From Desulfocapsa sp050291935 (GTDB lineage Bacteria; Desulfobacterota; Desulfobulbia; Desulfobulbales; Desulfocapsaceae), in the NCBI GenBank assembly GCA_050291935.1, contig JBNKKR010000007.1:1-64000 (forward strand): 64,000 nucleotides of DNA, written 5' to 3'. The notes beneath the pieces are model-generated. The model saw only the letters and a program-made list of their open reading frames with translations. It searched no databases and was not told the DNA's origin. A program made the position numbers and the translations under genes. Shown in pieces: positions 17,862 through 26,143 of the stretch. Every line of letters starts with the position of its first letter. Position 1 is the first letter of the stretch.

Positions 17862-18833
17862 TTACTTGTCAGGTGTACATTCGCCACTGTTTAAGTTTCG
17901 CATATCTGTCCAGACATCAACAACTCCCAGAATGCCCAAGAGTATGGCACCCATGGATTGGAACAATAGGATCAGGTAGATTATCGTTCGTAAGAAAATT
18001 GGAACATTCCATTTGCTCATATAAAATACCAGAATTGCCATCCCTTGGAAACAGTATATAAGGCAGATGAGAAGAAGTAGGTTGATGCCTAAAACTTTCC
18101 CGGCTTCCGCAGGAAGGACCACCAGAATGGCAGACACAATAAGTAACCAGACGAGCTTTTCAGGGAGTACCCAATAGCGATACTCCACCCAAGGTCTAAC
18201 TCCTGTTTTTTTATAGAGTAAAAGATTACCGCTTACCATGGTTATCCAAGTTATGGTCAAAGCGATGCAGCCCAATATGCCTGGTAATACCTTCGGTAAC
18301 CAGATTTTCATCTGTGCAAATGTTTGTTGCAAGAGGAAAAGTGACTCCGAAGGAAGTTCCAGCCTTTCTTGATAAATAATCTGCGCATCATCCATGGCCC
18401 GGTTGAGCATTTCAATCAGGATACTGTAAGGATGATGCTCCATGCCAAAGGAAAGTATGGAAGTGCTGATAGCCCACGTTCCCACAAGGGCAAGGGTTGC
18501 CTTCATACAAGCCATATGCGGAGTATCTTCTCTTTTTACTGAATCTGCCAAGGCAAAGCCAATGGGGAGCAACATCAGTGAAAACAGTAGCTGTTCAATA
18601 ATCTGAAAGATCAAACCTGCTAAACAAGCCAGTATACACCCAAAAAGAATGTATTTTTTCCCCTTCTCAGCACCATATCGTACGAGATAATAAAAGACCA
18701 AAAGGGGAAGGAGCATATGGACCCAGCCAAAAAGTGCTCCCAATATGCCAGGAAGGAGGATAACAACGCTAACCAGTAGAATCTGTTGAACAAATGCGTT
18801 TGGCTTGCGTTCTTCGCTTCCTGAATTCATCAA
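17862..18833 (-). CDS. DUF2232 (YybS-like) polytopic membrane protein
   Basis: 323 residues with about eight hydrophobic segments and short polar loops. Membrane proteins of the DUF2232/YybS family are regularly encoded between rpsR and rplI in Desulfobacterota and Firmicutes, and the position here matches exactly. The central cytosolic-looking helix LEMLNRAMDDAQIIYQERLE and the following LPKVLPGILGC hydrophobic segment fit the family. Biochemical role is unknown; the conserved neighbourhood suggests co-expression with ribosomal proteins. Confidence 0.78.
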   Translation of the reverse strand: MMNSGSEERKPNAFVQQILLVSVVILLPGILGALFGWVHMLLPLLVFYYLVRYGAEKGKKYILFGCILACLAGLIFQIIEQLLFSLMLLPIGFALADSVKREDTPHMACMKATLALVGTWAISTSILSFGMEHHPYSILIEMLNRAMDDAQIIYQERLELPSESLFLLQQTFAQMKIWLPKVLPGILGCIALTITWITMVSGNLLLYKKTGVRPWVEYRYWVLPEKLVWLLIVSAILVVLPAEAGKVLGINLLLLICLIYCFQGMAILVFYMSKWNVPIFLRTIIYLILLFQSMGAILLGILGVVDVWTDMRNLNSGECTPDK

Positions 18834-18854
18834 CTCTATGCTATTCAGTGCAAA

Positions 18855-19094
18855 CTACCTGGGGGTGTTTCCTGAATAGGGGAGCAGAGCTATCTGTCTT
18901 GCCCTTTTAATCGCTTCACAAACCTGACGCTGATGTGTTGCACAGGTTCCAAAAATTCTACGTGGTATTATTTTTCCACGTTCTGTAACAAAATTTCTGA
19001 GAACTTTAACGTCCTTATAGTCAATTGTTAACTCTTGATCAGTGCAGAAACGACAGATTCTTTTTCTTTGAAACACTCTTTTTTTAGGGGGCAT
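18855..19094 (-). CDS. rpsR: 30S ribosomal protein S18
   Basis: 79 residues from the ATG at 19094 (an in-frame start at 19115 overlaps rpsF and is less likely). Signature features are KKRVFQRKRICRFCTD, IDYKDVKVLRNFVTERGKI and RRIFGTCATHQRQVCEAIKRAR. It carries the zinc-type CRFC pair plus a Cys in GTCATH, like the zinc-binding form. It partners S6 in the small-subunit platform. The gene follows rpsF with only one base between them. Confidence 0.97.
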   Translation of the reverse strand: MPPKKRVFQRKRICRFCTDQELTIDYKDVKVLRNFVTERGKIIPRRIFGTCATHQRQVCEAIKRARQIALLPYSGNTPR

Positions 19095-19095
19095 A

Positions 19096-19545
19096 TTATT
19101 CTCCTGACTCTTCACTTTCTAATTCTTCAGCGCTTTCTTCCGCGTCTTCGTCGCTTTTTTCTGCTGCTTCCTCTTCCTGTCTTGCGAGTTTTTCAGCAGC
19201 GGCAATTTTAGCGGCCTCGTATGCCTCACGTGCAGCTACAATTCCATCAGCATCAACAAAGTCCGCAATTTTAACTGTCATGTATTTGAGTACTGCGTCG
19301 TCAATACGGAATTTACGTTCCATCTCTGCAACGTTATCAGGAGATGTTCCGTAGTCACAGAATACATAATATCCATTGGACTCCTTCTTGATCAGGTAAG
19401 CAAGCTTTCGCAACCCCCACTTATCCAGAGCGATGATTTCACCGCCTCCAGATCCAATAATTGCATTCGTGTTTTCTATTACTGTGTTGATTTCATTTTC
19501 TCCCAAAGTGGGACGAAGAATGTAAATCGTTTCATACCTACGCAT
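19096..19545 (-). CDS. rpsF: 30S ribosomal protein S6
   Basis: 149 residues. The core begins MRRYETIYILRPTLGENE and includes WGLRKLAYLIKKESNGYYV and the helical end RKFRIDDAVLKYMTVKI. The last 40 residues are a long Ala/Glu-rich acidic tail, longer than in many homologues. A strong AGGAGG lies seven bases before the ATG. Upstream is a leader with three hairpins. It forms the S6-S18 pair with the next gene. Confidence 0.96.
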   Translation of the reverse strand: MRRYETIYILRPTLGENEINTVIENTNAIIGSGGGEIIALDKWGLRKLAYLIKKESNGYYVFCDYGTSPDNVAEMERKFRIDDAVLKYMTVKIADFVDADGIVAAREAYEAAKIAAAEKLARQEEEAAEKSDEDAEESAEELESEESGE

Positions 19546-19573
19546 AAGTTCCTCCTCATGGACTCATGGATAC

Positions 19574-19640
19574 AGGGGATAACCCCTAAATGGCCCTTAG
19601 TACTCTAAGAGCGAAGAGGTTTTTCACACCATGTGAAAAA
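19574..19640 (-). promoter_or_regulatory. Hairpin-rich leader of rpsF operon
   Basis: Three simple perfect hairpins lie in a row upstream of rpsF: AGGGG/CCCCT (19574-19587, loop 4), CTTAG/CTAAG (19596-19609, loop 4) and TTTTTCACA/TGTGAAAAA (19620-19640, loop 3). The outermost could also be a terminator of the upstream gene, and the inner two an mRNA leader. The CCG element known from S6-S18 binding leaders is not present, so autoregulation is only a guess. Confidence 0.4.
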
Positions 19641-19714
19641 GTTCATCTGTTCCTCATATGGGATACAGGTCTTCAAGACGAAACAATAAAAACTACAATG
19701 CTTCATTGGATGTG

Positions 19715-20113
19715 TCAATTTCTTTTTTTTGCTTGCTCCTGGGCTTTAATTTCTTCCCATTGTGCCTTCAATTCTTTTTCATTGCGTATTGTTGTATCGC
19801 CAAAAACATGGGGGTGACGCCGAATCATTTTTGCAGTAATACCTGTTATAACATCGTCCAGGGAGAATTGGTTTTTTTCCCTGTGTATTTCAGCAAGGAG
19901 TGTGATTAAGAACAAAATATCACCTGCTTCTTCACAGATATGTTTCGCGTCCTCGGAGTCGATTGCCTCCAGTAATTCTGTTGTTTCCTCAACAATGTAT
20001 TTTTTCAGAGTGACAGCGGTTTGCTTTTGGTCCCATGGACATCCATTTTCTCCTCTTAACTGACGAATTGTGTCATAAAAGGCATAAAATGGAATATTTT
20101 TTTTACAATTCAT
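19715..20113 (-). CDS. MazG-family nucleoside triphosphate pyrophosphohydrolase (single domain)
   Basis: 132 residues, one MazG domain. NGCPWDQKQT is followed by the metal-binding EETTELLEAI and ICEEAGDILFLITLLAEI (E..E..D motif) and a MIRRHPHVFGD block typical of MazG. These enzymes hydrolyse NTPs or dNTPs to monophosphates, a house-cleaning role. E. coli MazG has two such domains; this is the short form. It is followed by the rpsF leader on the same strand. Confidence 0.9.
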   Translation of the reverse strand: MNCKKNIPFYAFYDTIRQLRGENGCPWDQKQTAVTLKKYIVEETTELLEAIDSEDAKHICEEAGDILFLITLLAEIHREKNQFSLDDVITGITAKMIRRHPHVFGDTTIRNEKELKAQWEEIKAQEQAKKRN

Positions 20114-20401
20114 ATTTACCTTATTGTGTGTTAAATCCTACGTTATTTCTAAAGATTAGGGGATAATGGTTGTTCTTTTTATGGTAAACTGTGGATCTGT
20201 CGTTCAAAATTAGGTACTAATAATCATTGACAAGAATATATCCACAAGTTAGTACTGTTTTTCGCTTGCTCTGTGAATTAATTTAATGAGCGCCCCTATA
20301 TTACACTATAGTTTGCCTTGTGAAGAGTATAAAATTGGTCTACCATTGTGGAAGGCTAATATAATAAATAACCACTTCATCAACAAGAAAGGAGAATGAT
20401 G
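20114..20401. promoter_or_regulatory. Intergenic region between mazG-like and AP2-like genes
   Basis: About 290 bp, AT-rich, between divergent genes. On the plus strand a TTGACA (20227-20232) is followed 17 bp later by a weak TAGTAC. A near palindrome CTATA-TTACAC-TATAG lies near 20294-20309. AAAGGAG (20388-20394) is the ribosome binding site for the AP2-like gene. No coding sequence seen. Confidence 0.3.
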
Positions 20402-20842
20402 ATGGACAAAGATGCAAAAAAGAAGATAATGCTCGAAAAGCATAAAGATATAGCAAGAATTGATCAAGAATCGAAGAGAACCCATGGCTGGTACGTACGT
20501 GTTCGTTTTCAAGGGAAAACACATTCAAAGTTTTTTTCAGATAAGAAATGTGGCGGCCGATATTCGAGTCTGCTGGCTGCCATTGCCTGGCGTGATTCTA
20601 CCGAGAAGAAGCTTGGAAAGGTCCGAACAAACAAGCATATAGTTACCGTGAGTAACTCAGGAACCGGAGTAGTTGGTGTGAGACTCAACGAAAAGTTCAA
20701 TCGTTATGAGGTGAGCTGGGTCACTGTCGAAGGAAAACAAGGAAAAACTTCTGTCTCAGTAAGAAAACATGGTAAAGAAGGTGCCTTTGTTAAGGCCTGT
20801 GCCATTCGCCACGAGAAAGAGAAGTTAAGACTCGGCCTGTAA
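20402..20842 (+). CDS. Standalone AP2-like DNA-binding protein (two tandem domains)
   Basis: 146 residues; three consecutive ATGs occur and 20402 has the best spacing from AAAGGAG. Two similar segments are seen, residues about 24-72 (GWYVRVRFQGKTHSKFFSD...SLLAAIAWRD) and 84-141 (GVVGVRLNEKFNRYEVSWV...GAFVKACAIRHEKE). Each has three beta strands followed by a helix, as in AP2/ERF DNA-binding domains. In bacteria these usually occur in HNH homing endonucleases or integrases; no nuclease domain is present here. It is strongly basic. A chromosomal regulator or a relic of a mobile element are both possible. Confidence 0.6.
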   Translation: MDKDAKKKIMLEKHKDIARIDQESKRTHGWYVRVRFQGKTHSKFFSDKKCGGRYSSLLAAIAWRDSTEKKLGKVRTNKHIVTVSNSGTGVVGVRLNEKFNRYEVSWVTVEGKQGKTSVSVRKHGKEGAFVKACAIRHEKEKLRLGL

Positions 20843-20934
20843 GTGCTGTTCCTGTCTGAGTTTAGATGTGTTCTGACAATCAAAACAATTTGTCTGCTGG
20901 AGTTGTTTTTTTAGGGCGTCATCATCGAAACATG

Positions 20935-20981
20935 TTGACAATCCTCTAAAAAGGGGTTTAAAAGGGGAGTTCTTTTGTCAA
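20935..20981 (+). promoter_or_regulatory. rplU upstream inverted repeat with TTGACA element
   Basis: TTGACAA (20935-20941) and TTGTCAA (20975-20981) form a 7-bp inverted repeat, and inside it CCTC can pair with GGGG. The left arm also reads as a -35 hexamer, with only TAAAAG as a -10 about 18 bp later. It lies 46 bp upstream of rplU, so it may be promoter, operator or leader hairpin. Confidence 0.35.
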
Positions 20982-21026
20982 TGTATAAGAATGAGTGAAG
21001 TACCTATATATAATGAGGACGTACTA

Positions 21027-21338
21027 ATGTATGCAATTGTAAAAACAGGCGGGAAACAGTATCAAGTAGCCATAGGTGACCGGCTTCGTGTTGAAAAACT
21101 TGAGGGTGCTGTAGGGGATACCGTAGAGCTCGATGATGTGTTGATGGTGGCTGACGGTGATCAGGTCCAGATAGGTCGTCCTGTGGTTGAAAATGCAAAA
21201 GTAGTGGCCAAGATTGCCGAGCAGGGAAAGGCCAAAAAGGTTATTATCTTTAAAAAGAAGCGCCGGAAGGGATACAGGCTAAAGAAAGGACATCGCCAGA
21301 TGTACACGGCCATTCAGATTCAGGAAATAAGTGCCTGA
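21027..21338 (+). CDS. rplU: 50S ribosomal protein L21
   Basis: 103 residues from the ATG at 21027, which has GAGGA seven to eight bases upstream; an upstream in-frame start at 20991 would add 12 atypical residues. MYAIVKTGGKQYQVAIGDRL, IIFKKKRRKGYRLKKGHRQ and YTAIQI are family signatures. It is followed 78 bp later by rpmA, the normal order, and then by obgE. Confidence 0.97.
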   Translation: MYAIVKTGGKQYQVAIGDRLRVEKLEGAVGDTVELDDVLMVADGDQVQIGRPVVENAKVVAKIAEQGKAKKVIIFKKKRRKGYRLKKGHRQMYTAIQIQEISA

Positions 21339-21416
21339 TTTGGTAGTAAACTTGTAAATTATTAATTCGCTTATCTCCTTTTTTTTTAGGAGGGCGTGGC
21401 GACAAGGAGTAAAGAG

Positions 21417-21674
21417 ATGGCACATAAAAAGGCGGGCGGAAGCTCAAGGAATGGTCGCGACAGTAAGGGACAACGACGTGGGGTAAAACGTTTTGGTGGT
21501 GAAGCGGTAACAGCCGGTTCTATCATTGTGCGTCAGGTTGGTACCTCAATTCATCCAGGAACGAATGTGGGTTGTGGAAAAGATTACACCCTCTTTGCCA
21601 AAGTTGATGGAGTTGTAACCTTTGAGGATTTTGGCAAAAGAAAAAAAAGGGTGAGTGTTTACCCGGCAGCCTGA
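21417..21674 (+). CDS. rpmA: 50S ribosomal protein L27
   Basis: 85 residues starting MAHKKAGGSSRNGRDSKGQR. The ATG at 21417 has AAGGAG seven bases upstream, and a start at 21396 is rejected. The sequence begins directly with the mature Ala-His-Lys-Lys form and has no N-terminal extension of the Firmicutes type. It contacts the peptidyl transferase centre. A strong terminator follows. Confidence 0.97.
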   Translation: MAHKKAGGSSRNGRDSKGQRRGVKRFGGEAVTAGSIIVRQVGTSIHPGTNVGCGKDYTLFAKVDGVVTFEDFGKRKKRVSVYPAA

Positions 21675-21742
21675 AACGGGGCTGTGTAATTTTATATCTT
21701 CTTTTGACCCTTTCTATGGAGGGCTAAGAGAACGAGAAAGAC

Positions 21743-21785
21743 AGCTCGACCGTGGCAAATTGTTTGCGGTCGGGCTTTTTTTTTG
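21743..21785 (+). terminator. Intrinsic terminator after rplU-rpmA
   Basis: A 10-bp stem AGCTCGACCG / CGGTCGGGCT (one G-T pair, loop about 14 nt) is followed by a run of nine Ts and then GTTTTT. It lies 69 bp after the rpmA stop and separates rplU-rpmA from obgE. Confidence 0.88.
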
Positions 21786-21866
21786 TTTTTTTCTGTAAGT
21801 AGGTGCAGACTTATTGCGATATAGATAACCTGTGTATTATGGATATACTCTCTGGAGTGCATTGAT

Positions 21867-22871
21867 ATGAGTTTTGTAGACCATGCTAAATTTCACGTAA
21901 AAGCCGGTGACGGTGGTAATGGCTGTGTGAGCTTTAGAAGGGAGAAGTATATCCCAAAGGGCGGACCTGATGGTGGTGATGGCGGCCGTGGTGGAAGTGT
22001 TATTGTCGAAAGTTCAAATCGTTTGCATTCATTAATTGATTTTCGTTATAGATCGCATTTTAAGGCTGAGCGAGGGGTCCATGGCAAGGGAAAAGAGATG
22101 CATGGGCGCAAGGGAAAGAACTGCATTATTACTGTTCCTGTTGGTTCAGTAATTAAAGATAGTGATACTGGAGAAGTCCTGGCAGATCTGAGTAATGACC
22201 AGGAACAGTTTGTGGCGGCTCGTGGTGGAAAAGGGGGACTTGGAAATCCCCATTTTGCTTCTGGTACGAACAGGACTCCCCGTGTGGCAACGGATGGGAC
22301 AGAAGGTGAACAACGATGGTTGCAAATAGAGTTAAAGCTTATTGCTGATGTAGGGTTGGTCGGATTGCCAAATGCCGGAAAATCAACACTTCTTTCAAAA
22401 CTTTCAGCAGCAAATCCTAAGGTAGCCGGCTATCCATTTACCACCCTTGAGCCGCAGCTTGGCGTGCTGCATTTTCCCTTTGGCAAATCATGTATAGTCG
22501 CAGATATTCCAGGATTGATAGAAGGAGCTCACCGGGGGGTTGGTTTAGGATTTACCTTTTTAAGACACATTGAACGTACACGTGTTCTCTTGCACGTTTT
22601 GGACGGGGCAAGTGAGACGGCTGAGCACGATTTCGAGGTGGTTGCTTGCGAACTTGCGGCATATAGCGAGGATCTGAGAAATAGAACAAGTCTTGTGGTT
22701 ATCAATATGGCGGACCTTGTCGATGCCACTAGACTTAGCAAATTACAGAATATTTTCTTAGAAAAAGGGTATAAATCCTGTATCATTTCCGGCCAGCGAG
22801 GGGATGGTATATCTCATTTGAAGGAAGATATCGAAGCGTTGCTTGAATCAATGGAGCATCCTCAACATTAA
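21867..22871 (+). CDS. obgE: GTPase ObgE/CgtA
   Basis: 334 residues. The Gly-rich Obg fold (FHVKAGDGGNGCVSFRREKY, GGDGGRGGSV, RGGKGGLGNPHFA) covers residues 1-155. The GTPase domain has G1 GLPNAGKSTLL, the G2 region YPFTTLEPQLG, G3 DIPGLIEGA, and NMAD as G4. It acts in large-subunit maturation and stress response. The C-terminal extension of some homologues is absent. It begins an apparent obgE-proB-proA-nadD operon. Confidence 0.96.
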   Translation: MSFVDHAKFHVKAGDGGNGCVSFRREKYIPKGGPDGGDGGRGGSVIVESSNRLHSLIDFRYRSHFKAERGVHGKGKEMHGRKGKNCIITVPVGSVIKDSDTGEVLADLSNDQEQFVAARGGKGGLGNPHFASGTNRTPRVATDGTEGEQRWLQIELKLIADVGLVGLPNAGKSTLLSKLSAANPKVAGYPFTTLEPQLGVLHFPFGKSCIVADIPGLIEGAHRGVGLGFTFLRHIERTRVLLHVLDGASETAEHDFEVVACELAAYSEDLRNRTSLVVINMADLVDATRLSKLQNIFLEKGYKSCIISGQRGDGISHLKEDIEALLESMEHPQH

Positions 22872-22878
22872 TACACAT

Positions 22879-24054
22879 ATGAAAGGCGACATTACTTATA
22901 AACAACAGATCAGCCATGAGGAAGGTCTCTATTTACGGCAGAGCTATTTTGACAAGGCTAAGCGTATTGTTGTGAAAGTTGGATCTGCAGTGCTCACCGA
23001 TATGCATGGAATTGATGCTAAGGTGATAGCAAATATTGCTCGTGAACTGAGCTTTTTAAAAAAGAGTGGGCGTGAAGTTGTTCTTGTAAGTTCCGGTGCC
23101 GTTGCTGCTGGTAAACGACAGTTGGCAACAACAGATACAATGAAGATTGGGCTTGCTGAAAAACAGGCCTTGGCGGCGATCGGGCAACCCAGTCTTATGC
23201 AGTCCTATGTTGAGGCTTTTGCCAAACATAAACAGAGTGTGGCCCAGGTACTGTTGACCCATCAGGATCTTGAGAATAGGGCTAGTTATCTACGGGTGAG
23301 AAACACGCTTTTGACCCTGTTTCGTTTTAATACCATTCCAATCTTAAACGAGAATGACACTGTGGCCGTGGAGGAGTTGCGGTTTGGTGACAATGACACT
23401 TTGGCGGCCCTTATCGCAAATTTGATTGATGCGGATATGTTTATCTGCCTAACGGATGTGGTTGGCCTTTACACTGCAAACCCAATGACCCACGAAGATG
23501 CTGAGCCGGTATATACCGTTCGGGAAGTGACAAAAGAAATAGAAGCAATGGCCGGAAATGTAAAAAGCAGCATTGGTACCGGTGGAATGCGATCGAAGAT
23601 CAACGCCGCAAAAATTGTGGCCCATGGTAGTGGCGCCTCATTTATTGGGCCAGGGAAAAAAGATTCGATTCTGCAACACCTTTTTAGTGGAGAGATGATC
23701 GGGACATTCTTTTTGCCGGCAGCGGGTAAAAGCAAACCACGTAAACAGTGGATTGAACATGTTTTGCGTCCCAAAGGAAAGTTGGTTGTGGATGAAGGTG
23801 CGCGCCGGGCCATTGTCGAGGGTGGATGTAGTTTGCTTCCTTCAGGCGTTATCAGGGTGATTGGCTCGTTTGAGGTGGGAGACGCCGTGCAATGTGTCGA
23901 CGAAAATGATACCGTCCTTGCCACCGGGTTGATTAATTATGGGGCTGCAGATCTTGATCGAATTAAACGGCATCAAACCAAAGATATTGAAAAGATACTT
24001 GGTGGCAAAGACTACGATGAAGTGATCCATCGCGACAATTTGGTGTTAGTCTGA
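22879..24054 (+). CDS. proB: Glutamate 5-kinase
   Basis: 391 residues from the ATG at 22879, seven bases after the obgE stop; a start at 22843 would overlap obgE, and neither has a clear ribosome binding site. The amino-acid kinase domain has RIVVKVGSAVLTD, VLVSSGAVAAGKRQL, NENDTVAVEELRFGDND and STGTGGM-type IGTGGMRSKINAAKI. The C-terminal PUA domain (residues about 295-390) begins LVVDEGARRAIVEGG. It catalyses the first step of proline synthesis and is normally inhibited by proline. ProA follows. Confidence 0.95.
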   Translation: MKGDITYKQQISHEEGLYLRQSYFDKAKRIVVKVGSAVLTDMHGIDAKVIANIARELSFLKKSGREVVLVSSGAVAAGKRQLATTDTMKIGLAEKQALAAIGQPSLMQSYVEAFAKHKQSVAQVLLTHQDLENRASYLRVRNTLLTLFRFNTIPILNENDTVAVEELRFGDNDTLAALIANLIDADMFICLTDVVGLYTANPMTHEDAEPVYTVREVTKEIEAMAGNVKSSIGTGGMRSKINAAKIVAHGSGASFIGPGKKDSILQHLFSGEMIGTFFLPAAGKSKPRKQWIEHVLRPKGKLVVDEGARRAIVEGGCSLLPSGVIRVIGSFEVGDAVQCVDENDTVLATGLINYGAADLDRIKRHQTKDIEKILGGKDYDEVIHRDNLVLV

Positions 24055-24106
24055 TTGGGAAGTGTATGGAATAAAAAGAGCACCATGGAAAACAGGGGAA
24101 AAGGAT

Positions 24107-25366
24107 ATGAGTGAACTTGAAACGGTTGTTGTGTCAATGGCCCAGGCTGCCAAAAAGGCAGCAAGGAGTCTTGTGGGGCTGTCAAGTGAAGCGAAAAACA
24201 ATGTTTTGCTGCAAATGGCTGAAGGGATAGAAAAAAAACGAGTATTTATTCAGGACGAAAATAAAAAAGACCTGGAGGCTGGAAAGAAAAAGGGACTTTC
24301 TGCTGCGATGCTTGATCGTCTGGAACTCAGTGATGCTGTTATCCTATCCATGATGAATGGGCTTCGGGAAGTGGCTGCTTTGGGCGATCCTGTTGGAGAA
24401 GTTGAAAATTTGGTTAAGCGCCCCAACGGCTTACTTGTCGGACGAATGCGAGTTCCATTGGGCGTTATCGGGATGATATATGAATCACGTCCAAACGTAA
24501 CCGTGGATGCGGCTGCGCTTTGTCTAAAGGCGGGTAATGCGGTGGTATTGCGTGGTGGGTCTGAGGCCATCCACTCAAATATGGCCCTGGCAGAGGTGTT
24601 GCAAGAGGTGCTTAGTAGCAATGGCGTGGATAGTGGTGCAATTCAGGTTATTCCGGTAACCGATCGGGAGGCCGTTACTCTTTTACTTGCTCAGGAAAAA
24701 TATCTGGACTTGATTATTCCAAGAGGAGGTGAGGGCCTGATCCGTTTCGTTGCCGAAACATCTAAAATCCCAGTGCTAAAACACTATAAAGGAGTTTGCC
24801 ATATCTACGTTGACAGTGAGGCGGACCAAGGAAAGGCAACGCCCATTATTATTAATTCAAAAGTGCAGCGCCCGGGGGTGTGTAACGCCCTTGAGGGGTT
24901 ATTGATCCATCAGGATATTGCAGAAGAATATCTTCCAGCACTTGCTGAGGTGCTTGCTGGTAAAGGGGTAACTTTGTTAGGATGCCAGAAGTCGGTCCAG
25001 ATTGTACCAAGCATCACGCCAGCCATGGAAAGCGATTGGGGAACAGAATTTCTTGATTTAAGACTCTGTGTGAAGGTGGTCACCGGGATGGATGAAGCGC
25101 TTTTGTATATCAATACCTTTGGGTCAAATCATACTGATAACATAGTGACAGAAAACTATTCAAAGGCGCAACGATTTATTACAGAAGTGGATGCGTCGGC
25201 GGTAATGGTAAATGCTTCCACACGCTTTAATGACGGCGGACAACTTGGTCTGGGAACAGAGATCGGCATTTCAACCACCAAATTGCACGCCTATGGTCCA
25301 ATGGGACTTACGGAATTGACAACCCGCAAATTTATTGTATATGGCCAGGGACAGGTTAGGGTTTGA
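24107..25366 (+). CDS. proA: Glutamate-5-semialdehyde dehydrogenase (gamma-glutamyl phosphate reductase)
   Basis: 419 residues from the ATG at 24107, which follows AGGGGAAAAGG. Aldehyde dehydrogenase-fold features include VGRMRVPLGVIGMIYESRPN, LCLKAGNAVVLRGGSEAI, IPRGGEGLI, and the catalytic-Cys block QRPGVCNALEGLL. It reduces gamma-glutamyl phosphate with NADPH in proline synthesis, acting directly on the product of ProB. The stop overlaps the TTG start of nadD by four bases. Confidence 0.96.
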   Translation: MSELETVVVSMAQAAKKAARSLVGLSSEAKNNVLLQMAEGIEKKRVFIQDENKKDLEAGKKKGLSAAMLDRLELSDAVILSMMNGLREVAALGDPVGEVENLVKRPNGLLVGRMRVPLGVIGMIYESRPNVTVDAAALCLKAGNAVVLRGGSEAIHSNMALAEVLQEVLSSNGVDSGAIQVIPVTDREAVTLLLAQEKYLDLIIPRGGEGLIRFVAETSKIPVLKHYKGVCHIYVDSEADQGKATPIIINSKVQRPGVCNALEGLLIHQDIAEEYLPALAEVLAGKGVTLLGCQKSVQIVPSITPAMESDWGTEFLDLRLCVKVVTGMDEALLYINTFGSNHTDNIVTENYSKAQRFITEVDASAVMVNASTRFNDGGQLGLGTEIGISTTKLHAYGPMGLTELTTRKFIVYGQGQVRV

Positions 25367-26004
25367 TTCGTAAAACCGGTATTTTAGGCGGGACATTTGA
25401 TCCTGTGCACAATGGACATATTGCCCTTGCCAAGACAGCAAAAGAAGTTTGCTCTTTGGATGATGTGCTGTTGCTGCCAGCGCCTTTACCTCCCCATAAA
25501 CGTGATGTTTTGCTTTCTTCCTATGCTGATCGGGTTGCAATGCTTGAGATTGCCGTGGCAGACCATGATGACTTGTCGGTATCAACCCTTGAGCAGCTTT
25601 TACCGACGCCTTCCTATACAATTGATACCTTGCAATACCTGAAGCTACATTCCCCTGATAGTGTAGAGTTGTATTTTCTCTGTGGTTCTGATACTTTTCT
25701 TGATATCAGGTCATGGAAAGAGTATGAGCATGTGCTTGCAGGGTGTAATTTTATCGTGTTTTCACGGGAAGGAGAATCTACTGCGCGACTGGTTGCGCTT
25801 TTTGATACGTTGGGTTTTACGAAGAAGAATAAAGTGTGTTGGCAGCATGGTACCAGTGCAAAGAAAGTATATCATATTGACACTAATCTTCCTGCAGTAT
25901 CATCTTCAGCCATTCGTAAACAAGTCGCACAATCTCACTCAGTAGAGCATCTGCTTCCGGCAAAGGTTGCGGCGTATATCCAAAAGAAGTGTTTGTATTC
26001 CTAG
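25363..26004 (+). CDS. nadD: Nicotinate-nucleotide adenylyltransferase
   Basis: 213 residues from a TTG at 25363 that overlaps the proA stop (TTGA). The nucleotidyltransferase motif GILGGTFDPVHNGHIALA, the PLPPHK block, FLCGSDTFLDI and the C-terminal SSSAIR motif are present. It makes deamido-NAD from nicotinate mononucleotide and ATP. The obgE-proB-proA-nadD linkage is common in Desulfobacterota. Nothing unusual apart from the TTG start. Confidence 0.94.
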   Translation: MIRKTGILGGTFDPVHNGHIALAKTAKEVCSLDDVLLLPAPLPPHKRDVLLSSYADRVAMLEIAVADHDDLSVSTLEQLLPTPSYTIDTLQYLKLHSPDSVELYFLCGSDTFLDIRSWKEYEHVLAGCNFIVFSREGESTARLVALFDTLGFTKKNKVCWQHGTSAKKVYHIDTNLPAVSSSAIRKQVAQSHSVEHLLPAKVAAYIQKKCLYS

Positions 26005-26045
26005 TAAATAATTTGTTTTTTTTAGCATTCTTACCGAGGAAAAGG

Positions 26046-26076
26046 TTGACTTTATGGCCTTATTTGGTGCTATACT
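26046..26076 (+). promoter_or_regulatory. Putative promoter of CheB-like gene
   Basis: TTGACT (26046-26051) and TATACT (26071-26076) are 19 bp apart, slightly long spacing, ending 67 bp before the ATG at 26144. The match is seen in sequence only. Confidence 0.35.
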
Positions 26077-26143
26077 ATCTGTGTGCAAATATTCGGCGGT
26101 AAAGCGCAGTAACTTGTTGTAGAAGGTGTGTTGGGCAAAGGCT

